Of a DNA stretch of 8,439 bases, positions 1 to 4,390 are shown one piece after another (the first letter of the stretch is position 1; every line of letters starts with the position of its first letter). The stretch lies in assembly GCA_903906325.1 (NCBI GenBank), contig CAIVJV010000166.1:1-8439 (forward strand), given 5' to 3'. The stretch is from an uncultured Gemmatimonadota bacterium (GTDB lineage: Bacteria > Gemmatimonadota > Gemmatimonadetes > Gemmatimonadales > Gemmatimonadaceae). The notes under the pieces are model-generated. The model saw only the letters and a program-made list of their open reading frames with translations. It was not told the origin of the DNA and ran no database searches. The translations under genes and the position numbers were made by a program.

Positions 1-68
1 AGGGGGAGATGCTCGCCGTCGCTGCGCTCGAGGCAGCGATCGAGCGGGCGGTGCGGCTGACGAACTAG
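1..68 (+). CDS. C-terminal end of an unidentified protein (partial)
   Basis: An open frame enters from the left edge (first full codon at 3-5) and stops at TAG 66-68, giving about 21 residues that end in ALEAAIERAVRLTN, an Ala/Leu-rich stretch likely to be a terminal helix. Nineteen of the 21 sense codons end in G or C, as in the real genes here, whereas the first frame hits a stop at 58-60. The stop lies in the palindrome CTAG and overlaps the stop of the convergent gene, a tail-to-tail arrangement also seen at 3575-3578. Too little is visible to name the family. The in-frame ATG at 9-11 could in theory start a peptide, but a continuing upstream gene is far more likely. Confidence 0.55.
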   Translation, partial: GEMLAVAALEAAIERAVRLTN

Positions 69-490
69 GAGACCAACGCCCCCATCGGGGGGAGGGTCGT
101 CGACCCCCCGCGGACGTGCAGCGGGAGTTCGGCGCAGAGGGTCCCGTCGAGGATCACCCGCATCGCATGGGTCCCCGCGACCTGCACCGGGAGATCGATC
201 GCCGCGATCACGGGGACGTCGAGCTCGATCGCCCCGGGCGGTGGGGGGCCCACCTCGAGTTCCCCGGAGGAGGACCAGAGCTCCTGTTCCCCGGGCCCGA
301 CCCAGCTGAACCCCAAGGTGTGTCGCCCCGCATCCTCGGCGTGCGCCTTGAGACGGACCACCATCGTGGCACGCGGGTGGACGGCGGGGAGGGCTGCGAC
401 CTGCAGGGCGTCGAACACCCCGAGGATGTTGAGCTTCCCTTCCTGCGAGATGTTGGCCGCGTCGGCGAAGAGGGCGAAGGAGACGTGCAT
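65..490 (-). CDS. DUF6941-like small protein of unknown function
   Basis: The 141-residue product begins MHVSFALFADAANISQEGKL followed by NILGVFD. An opening of the type 'FALFADAAN, then GKLNILGVFD, then P' resembles what I recall of the DUF6941 family, whose members are usually 120-150 residues. The rest is beta-rich, with alternating hydrophobic residues (MVVRLKA, HTLGFSWVG, HAMRVILDG, CAELPLHV), suggesting a small beta-sandwich. There is no signal peptide, membrane segment or obvious catalytic motif, so it is probably cytoplasmic; no biochemical role is known to me. A GTG at 493-491 directly precedes the ATG at 490-488. I choose the ATG because the TATCTT hexamer at 502-497 sits exactly 7 bases before it, as in leaderless mRNAs, and no Shine-Dalgarno precedes either codon. 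Its stop interlocks with that of the upstream partial gene, and it is divergent from the EamA transporter. Confidence is high for the gene and moderate for the family. Confidence 0.8.
   Translation of the reverse strand: MHVSFALFADAANISQEGKLNILGVFDALQVAALPAVHPRATMVVRLKAHAEDAGRHTLGFSWVGPGEQELWSSSGELEVGPPPPGAIELDVPVIAAIDLPVQVAGTHAMRVILDGTLCAELPLHVRGGSTTLPPMGALVS
79..106. other. tandem GC hairpins just past a stop codon, possible terminator
   Basis: Eleven bases after the plus-strand stop lie two adjacent stem-loops: five C (79-83) pairing with five G (87-91) around a three-base loop, then GGGTC (94-98) pairing with GACCC (102-106). An alternative fold pairs G87-92 with C104-109. There is no T tract, so this is not a classical Rho-independent terminator. 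It lies inside the coding region of the minus-strand DUF6941-like gene and may simply reflect GC-rich codons. Confidence 0.2.
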
Positions 491-496
491 CACCCA

Positions 497-502
497 AAGA
501 TA
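497..502 (-). promoter_or_regulatory. -10 hexamer of a leaderless promoter for the DUF6941-like gene
   Basis: On the minus strand this reads TATCTT, matching TANNNT. The last T is 7 bases before the A of the ATG at 490, so transcription would start at the start codon. No Shine-Dalgarno lies between them. I see no clear -35 element. The assignment rests on spacing and on the known TANNNT leaderless pattern in groups such as Deinococcus. Confidence 0.5.
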
Positions 503-524
503 CGAGGCGGGGGTCGGCCCCCGT

Positions 525-530
525 TAGACT
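525..530 (+). promoter_or_regulatory. -10 hexamer of a leaderless promoter for the EamA operon
   Basis: TAGACT matches TANNNT and ends 7 bases before the A of the ATG at 537, the same geometry as the divergent promoter at 497-502. Only TCAGTC separates hexamer and start codon, leaving no room for a Shine-Dalgarno. It would drive the five-gene plus-strand operon. No convincing -35 element is visible. The intergenic gap is only 46 bases, so the two promoters must share the DNA between them. Confidence 0.5.
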
Positions 531-536
531 TCAGTC

Positions 537-1439
537 ATGGCCCAGACCCCGACCGTCCCCACCGCACGCACCTGGTTGGGTCTCCACGTCACGGAGATCG
601 GGCTCGTCGCCATGGCGGTGATCTGGGGCGTCAACTTCTCCGTCATGAAGTACGGGACGCAGATGATGGAGCCGCTCGCCTACAACGCGCTCCGGATGAG
701 CGTGGGGTGTGGCGTGTTGATGGGGATGGCGGTCTTCGGCGCGGGCGCCCTCCCGACCCGCGCGGATCGGTGGCGCCTCATGGCACTCGGGGTGGTGGGG
801 CACTGTGTCTACCAACTCTTCTTCGTCTCGGGGCTCGCCCGGACGCGCGCTGGGACCGCGGCGCTCGTGGTGGCGGCGAGCCCGGCCGCGGTCGCGATCG
901 TCGCACGCGCCTTCGGTCATGAGCGCCTGAAGCCGCGCGCCGTCTGGGGGATCGTCGCCTCGATCAGCGGGGTGATGCTCGTCGTCGGGTCGAGTCTCAC
1001 CACCGACGGGACCGGGCACCTCGTCGGCGATCTGCTCGTGCTCTGCGCGGTGGTCGCCTGGGCCTTCTATACGAGTGGCCTCCTCCCGCTCGCCAAGCGG
1101 AACGAGGCGGTGCAGGTCGCCGCCTGGACCCTCCTCGGTGGGGTCCTCCCGCTCCTCGGTTTCGCGACGCCCGCCTTGCTCCGGACCGATTGGGGCGCGG
1201 TCGGACTCCCCACCTGGGGGGCGGTCGCGTATTCCGGCCTCCTCGCCATGGTCGTCGCGTACCTCTTCTGGTATCGGGGCGTCCATCACCTCGGTCCCAC
1301 CCGCACCTCGATGTACTCCAATCTCCAGCCGATCGTCGCGGTCCTCTTCGCCTGGGTCTCCCTCGGCGAGGTCCCGACCGTGGTGCAGGGCATCGGTGCC
1401 GCCTCCGTGATCGGCGGGCTCTACCTCGCGCGCACGTGA
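537..1439 (+). CDS. EamA-family (DMT superfamily) membrane transporter
   Basis: The 300-residue length is typical for the 10-helix drug/metabolite transporters built from two EamA repeats. Hydrophobic segments fall at about 20-38, 50-68, 79-99, 105-124, 133-152, 162-181, 192-210, 224-245, 258-275 and 281-298. The first repeat carries the usual WGVNFSVMK element near 30-38 and ends with ASPAAVAIVARAFGHERL; the second ends with LQPIVAVLFAWVSLGE (263-279), the family's characteristic Pro-to-Glu stretch. The protein sits in the inner membrane and should export or exchange a small metabolite. The substrate (amino acid, nucleoside, sugar or other) cannot be read from sequence. ATG 537 is the only sensible start, being 7 bases after a TANNNT hexamer. 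It is the first gene of the operon, and its TGA overlaps the GTG of the next gene (GTGA). Confidence 0.93.
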   Translation: MAQTPTVPTARTWLGLHVTEIGLVAMAVIWGVNFSVMKYGTQMMEPLAYNALRMSVGCGVLMGMAVFGAGALPTRADRWRLMALGVVGHCVYQLFFVSGLARTRAGTAALVVAASPAAVAIVARAFGHERLKPRAVWGIVASISGVMLVVGSSLTTDGTGHLVGDLLVLCAVVAWAFYTSGLLPLAKRNEAVQVAAWTLLGGVLPLLGFATPALLRTDWGAVGLPTWGAVAYSGLLAMVVAYLFWYRGVHHLGPTRTSMYSNLQPIVAVLFAWVSLGEVPTVVQGIGAASVIGGLYLART

Positions 1440-2119
1440 AGACGGTCGTCCTCTTCGACATCGATGGCACGCTGCTGCTGAGTGGGGGAGCGGGGCGCCG
1501 CGCGATGGAGCGCGCGCTTGACGCGCACTTCGGGCACCGCGGGCCGCGTGAGATGCGGTACGACGGGAAGACCGATCCCTGGATCGTTCGGGAAGCGATG
1601 CGCCACGCGGGGTTCACCGACGCGGTGATCGAGGCGCGGATGCCGATGGTGATCGCACAGTATCTCGAGCAGCTCGAGCACCATCTCGGGGAGACGCGCG
1701 CCCTCCCGGGCGTCCACGCCGTGGTCGATGCCGTCGAGCAGGCGGACGATCTCGTGCTCGGCGTGCTGACGGGGAACGTCGTTCGCGGGGCCCAGCTCAA
1801 GCTCGGCGCGATCGGGCTCGCCTTCGAGCGCTTCGTCGTCGGGGCCTTCGGGTCCGATCATGAGGAGCGCCCGGCGCTCGCCCCCATCGCCCAGGCGCGC
1901 GCGAGCGCGCACCTGGGGTATCCCGTCCCCGGCGATCGCCTCGTGATCATCGGCGATACCCCCGCCGATATGACCTGTGGGCGCGCCGTCGGCGCACGCG
2001 CGATCGGCGTGACCACCGGATCGTATGGGCATGACGACCTCCAAGCACACGAGGCCGTCGCAACCTTCGACGACCTGCGCGATACCGCACGTGTCCTCGA
2101 GGTGATCCGCGGTGCGTGA
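1436..2119 (+). CDS. HAD-superfamily hydrolase (phosphoglycolate phosphatase-like)
   Basis: The 227-residue product has all four HAD motifs. Motif I is DIDGT (D8 nucleophile, D10 acid/base), motif II is LTGN (T112), motif III has a basic residue at about R145 in EERPALAP, and motif IV is GDTPAD (D174, D178). The helical insert between motif I and motif II is a C1-type cap, as in phosphoglycolate phosphatase and beta-phosphoglucomutase relatives. It probably hydrolyses a small phosphorylated metabolite in the cytoplasm; the substrate is not determinable. The GTG start at 1436 is supported by the GTGA overlap with the transporter stop and by reading straight into the conserved first strand KTVVLFDIDGT. 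The frame stays open further upstream, but that part runs inside the transporter gene and is unrelated to the family. Arg rather than the commoner Lys at motif III is tolerated in HAD enzymes. Confidence 0.9.
   Translation: MKTVVLFDIDGTLLLSGGAGRRAMERALDAHFGHRGPREMRYDGKTDPWIVREAMRHAGFTDAVIEARMPMVIAQYLEQLEHHLGETRALPGVHAVVDAVEQADDLVLGVLTGNVVRGAQLKLGAIGLAFERFVVGAFGSDHEERPALAPIAQARASAHLGYPVPGDRLVIIGDTPADMTCGRAVGARAIGVTTGSYGHDDLQAHEAVATFDDLRDTARVLEVIRGA
2099..2107 (+). promoter_or_regulatory. strong Shine-Dalgarno for the CYTH gene
   Basis: GAGGTGATC is a nine-base perfect complement to the usual 3' end of bacterial 16S rRNA. The GAGG core ends 9 bases before the GTG at 2112. It lies inside the last codons of the HAD gene and fixes the CYTH start. 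It stands out because most other starts in the window have no recognisable Shine-Dalgarno. Confidence 0.65.
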
Positions 2120-2705
2120 GGTCGAGCTCAAGGGGATCCTCCCCGATCCCGAGGCCGCCATCGCGGCGCTCGAGCGGGCCGGCGCGACGTTGCTCTACCG
2201 TGGGCGACTCGAGGATCGCCGCTACGACACCCCCGAGCGGGCCCTCGCGCTCCGCGATCATGTGCTCCGGCTCCGGATCTATCGCACGCCCGATCGCGTC
2301 GACGGGCATCTCGATTGGAAGGGCCCCACGCAGTATGTGGACGGCTACAAGGTGCGCGACGAGGAGACGACGCCGCTTGGCGACCCCACCGCGCTCGCGA
2401 CGATGCTCGAGCAGCTCGGCTATGTGGTCACGCGCGAGATCGATCGCGAGATCGCGCAGTACCGCGTGGCGGGCGCGGTGGTGCGCATCGAGCGCTATCC
2501 GCGGCTCGATGTGCTCGCGGAGGTGGAGGGCGAGCCCGAGGCGATCGAGGCGGCGATCCGCCTGCTCGGGGTCCCGCGTGGGGCCTTCACCACCGGGCGG
2601 CTCCCCGACTTCGTGCGCGAGTTCGAGGCGCGCACCGGGCAGCGAGCCGCCCTCTGCGACCGGGAGCTCGCCGGGGACTATCGCTTTGCCGCCGCCGATG
2701 CCTGA
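2112..2705 (+). CDS. CYTH-domain protein (class IV adenylate cyclase / triphosphate-tunnel family)
   Basis: The 197-residue product starts with the CYTH signature ExExK (E3, E5, K7 in REVELKG). Further tunnel residues are visible: YDTPERAL at 38-45, alternating basic LRLRIYR (R53, R55), K70, YKVRDEE near 79-85, R125/E127 in RIERYP, and AEVEGE near 136-141. These line the beta-tunnel that binds triphosphates and metal in CyaB-type adenylate cyclases, thiamine triphosphatases and inorganic triphosphatases. Which reaction this member carries out cannot be decided from sequence; the annotation 'class IV adenylate cyclase' would be a family label only. It is cytoplasmic, with no membrane segment. 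GTG 2112 overlaps the HAD gene by 8 bases and has an excellent Shine-Dalgarno at 2099-2107. Its end overlaps the next gene by 8 bases. Confidence 0.88.
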   Translation: MREVELKGILPDPEAAIAALERAGATLLYRGRLEDRRYDTPERALALRDHVLRLRIYRTPDRVDGHLDWKGPTQYVDGYKVRDEETTPLGDPTALATMLEQLGYVVTREIDREIAQYRVAGAVVRIERYPRLDVLAEVEGEPEAIEAAIRLLGVPRGAFTTGRLPDFVREFEARTGQRAALCDRELAGDYRFAAADA

Positions 2706-3204
2706 CCTCGTGCTGCCAGCCTTCATCCGCGAGACGCGGTCGGTCGGCGTGCCGTCGGCGCCGGGCTCCGATCACGAGCGCCTGATGCGTCCCCTCCTCG
2801 CGGCGCACCGCGCGGCGCAGGCGGCACGCACGAGCGAGGGGCAGCTCGAGGCCTTCGAGCCTATCCTGCTCGACCAAGGGTGGCGTACCCTGATCACCGA
2901 GTACGCGGCCGAACGTCATCCGGCGTCGGTGCCCGACCAGCGGGCGCTCGTGGGGGCGCTCACGGCGCAGGGGGCTGAGGTCTGGGCCGCCCTCGCCGAG
3001 CTCGCGGCGGCGGCCCGCTGGATGCGCGTGGCTCCATCGGCAGACGCATCGGTGGCCGCCGAGGCGCGGGTCCGGTGGATCGACGCGCTCCGCACCCTCT
3101 TCACCGCCGTCGATCGGTGGTGGGGGGCGATCGTCCCCCTGCTCGCCGAGAGCGCGGGCCGACGGGGTGCCTTCTGGCGTCGCGTGCTCGAGAGGACGGC
3201 ATGA
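2698..3204 (+). CDS. unrecognised 168-residue, mostly helical protein
   Basis: I do not recognise this family. ATG 2698 overlaps the CYTH stop by 8 bases, and the TGA at 3202-3204 overlaps the acpS ATG as ATGA, so it is placed as a translationally coupled operon gene. The sequence is Ala/Arg/Leu-rich and predicted helical: a short N-terminal stretch MPDLVLPAFIRETR, helices at about 25-45 and 51-72, a long Ala-rich helix near 81-110, and an amphipathic region 118-150 with Trp pairs (W127, W141-W142, W160). There is no signal peptide, no convincing membrane span, no cysteine pair and no enzyme motif. The missing complexity and high Ala content leave some doubt, but the frame is uninterrupted and fills precisely the space between two real genes. 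It might assist AcpS or the CYTH protein; that is only inference from position. Confidence 0.7.
   Translation: MPDLVLPAFIRETRSVGVPSAPGSDHERLMRPLLAAHRAAQAARTSEGQLEAFEPILLDQGWRTLITEYAAERHPASVPDQRALVGALTAQGAEVWAALAELAAAARWMRVAPSADASVAAEARVRWIDALRTLFTAVDRWWGAIVPLLAESAGRRGAFWRRVLERTA
3190..3195 (+). promoter_or_regulatory. Shine-Dalgarno for acpS
   Basis: GAGAGG lies 5 bases before the ATG at 3201, inside the last codons of the preceding gene. This supports the chosen acpS start over any more upstream codon in the same frame. Confidence 0.5.
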
Positions 3205-3578
3205 TCGTCGGGGTGGGGTTCGATCTCGTCGCCATCGCGCGGATCGAGGCGCTCGTCGCGCGCCATGGCGCGCGCGCGCAGGACCGCCTCTTCACCGCCG
3301 GGGAGCAGGCCTACGCCGCCGCGCGGGGTCGTCCCGCGATGCATCTCGCCGCGCGCTTCGCCGCCAAGGAGGCGGCGTACAAGGCGCTCGCCGGGAGCGA
3401 GGAAGCGCGGGCCATCAGCTGGCAGGACATCGAGGTCGTCCGCACCGACGGCGCCCCGGCGCTCGTCCTCCATGGCCGCGCCGAGGCGCGGGCGCGGGTG
3501 CTCGGCGTGCGCCGGATCCATCTCTCGTTGACGCACACCGATGAGACGGCGGGCGCTGTTGTGGTGCTGGAGGCTTAA
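3201..3578 (+). CDS. acpS: holo-[acyl-carrier-protein] synthase
   Basis: AcpS transfers 4'-phosphopantetheine from CoA to the conserved serine of acyl carrier protein, switching on fatty acid synthesis. The 125-residue length is the usual size for AcpS, which acts as a trimer. The N-terminus reads MIVGVGFDLVAIARIE with the Mg-binding aspartate (D8). The second signature RFAAKEAAYKAL carries the metal-binding glutamate (E57). Near the C-terminus HLSLTHT (107-113) matches the usual 'hxSxSH' strand. ATG 3201 is chosen because it starts directly at the first conserved strand, overlaps the upstream stop as ATGA, and follows GAGAGG. It is the last gene of the plus-strand operon. Its TAA shares the palindrome TTAA with the stop of lgt on the other strand. 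Confidence 0.95.
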   Translation: MIVGVGFDLVAIARIEALVARHGARAQDRLFTAGEQAYAAARGRPAMHLAARFAAKEAAYKALAGSEEARAISWQDIEVVRTDGAPALVLHGRAEARARVLGVRRIHLSLTHTDETAGAVVVLEA

Positions 3579-3582
3579 GCCT
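3571..3582. repeat. 12-base perfect palindrome over the shared acpS/lgt stop
   Basis: AGGCTTAAGCCT is a perfect palindrome centred on TTAA. Both genes therefore end with the same codons, GCT TAA (Ala-stop), read from opposite strands. There is no T tract and the possible stem has only four pairs around TTAA, so it is not a standard terminator. It may be a side effect of interlocked stops plus shared alanine codons. Confidence 0.6.
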
Positions 3583-4378
3583 TCTTCGAGCGCATCCCCA
3601 TCCACACCGCGCCACACGCCACGAAGGTCAGTGCGATCACCTGCGCGACGGTGAGCGGCCCCAAGAACCGATCGTCCTTGGCGCGGAGGAACTCCACGAG
3701 GAAGCGCTCGACCCCCTGCAGCACGCAGTAGGCCCCGAAGAGCCACCCCGCGGCGTGCTTGTGGTCGCGGAGCCGCCAGAGGATCGCGAACATCACGAGC
3801 CCCATCGCCGTCTCGTAGAGCTGCGTCGGATGCACGGCGAGCACCTGGGATGGGGGCAGGTCCGCGTACCCCTTGAGACCGAACTGCTGCACCAGATTCG
3901 CCACCGTGCTCGGCGGCGCCCCCTCGGGGAAGGCCACGGCGAGCGCGCCATTCCACGGCCGCCCATAATCATCACCGACCGCCCAGCACCCGGTCCGCCC
4001 CACCGCATAGGCTGCCGCCAGCGCCGGGGCGGTGGCGTCGGAGATCTCCGCGAAGGAGCGCTTCTTGCTCTTGATGACGATCACGCTGGCGAGGATCCCA
4101 CCGATGAGGCCGCCCCAGTAGACGAACCCCGCCCGGCTCAGGATCGCGCTCGGATCCCCCGTCAGGATCGCGTAGTAGAGCTTCGCGCCGAGGAGCCCGC
4201 CGATCACCGCGCCGACGGTGACGTCGGCCATGATCCCGCTCTCCTGTCCACGGCGATCGAGCTCTTCCGTCGCGACCATCTGGCCGATGACGAAGGCGAG
4301 GAGCATACCCAGCCCGAATCCCGTGATCTGGAGGGGGCCGAGGTCGTAGGCGAAGGGGTGGTGCGTGACCGGTGTCAT
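3575..4378 (-). CDS. lgt: phosphatidylglycerol-prolipoprotein diacylglyceryl transferase
   Basis: Lgt moves a diacylglyceryl group from phosphatidylglycerol to the lipobox cysteine of prolipoproteins in the inner membrane, the first step of lipoprotein maturation. The 267 residues contain about seven hydrophobic segments, beginning with ITGFGLGMLLAFVIGQ (18-33). Family landmarks are GGLLGAKLYYAI (60-71), FVYWGGLIGG (85-94), the signature AVGRTGCWAVGDDYGR (125-140) with essential Arg at about 128, HPTQLYE (183-189), and ERFLVEFLRAKD followed by FLGPLTVAQ (224-247). The position before GGLIGG, often His or Tyr in other Lgt proteins, is Trp88 here. The gene begins 12 bases after the tsaD stop with no visible Shine-Dalgarno, as the last gene of its operon. 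Its TAA interlocks with that of acpS. Confidence 0.95.
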   Translation of the reverse strand: MTPVTHHPFAYDLGPLQITGFGLGMLLAFVIGQMVATEELDRRGQESGIMADVTVGAVIGGLLGAKLYYAILTGDPSAILSRAGFVYWGGLIGGILASVIVIKSKKRSFAEISDATAPALAAAYAVGRTGCWAVGDDYGRPWNGALAVAFPEGAPPSTVANLVQQFGLKGYADLPPSQVLAVHPTQLYETAMGLVMFAILWRLRDHKHAAGWLFGAYCVLQGVERFLVEFLRAKDDRFLGPLTVAQVIALTFVACGAVWMGMRSKKA

Positions 4379-4390
4379 GATGAGGGAATG

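Noticed and set aside
531..1289. A 252-codon open frame on the minus strand opposite the transporter
   Set aside because: Charged, repetitive product typical of an antisense shadow; the transporter on the other strand has convincing membrane segments and EamA motifs.
1190..1435. Open frame upstream of the HAD gene that could extend its N-terminus
   Set aside because: It runs inside the transporter gene and gives Arg/Pro-rich sequence; HAD proteins begin just before the DIDGT motif, as with GTG 1436.
1930..1960. GGCGATCGCC resembling the cyanobacterial HIP1 palindrome
   Set aside because: CGATCG is frequent throughout the window because ATC (Ile) and GAT/GAG codons meet G/C-rich codons. No regular spacing or intergenic placement was seen, and the gene content is not cyanobacterial.
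3579..3620. Search for a Rho-independent terminator at the acpS/lgt junction
   Set aside because: The short palindrome has only a four-pair stem and no T tract follows on either strand.
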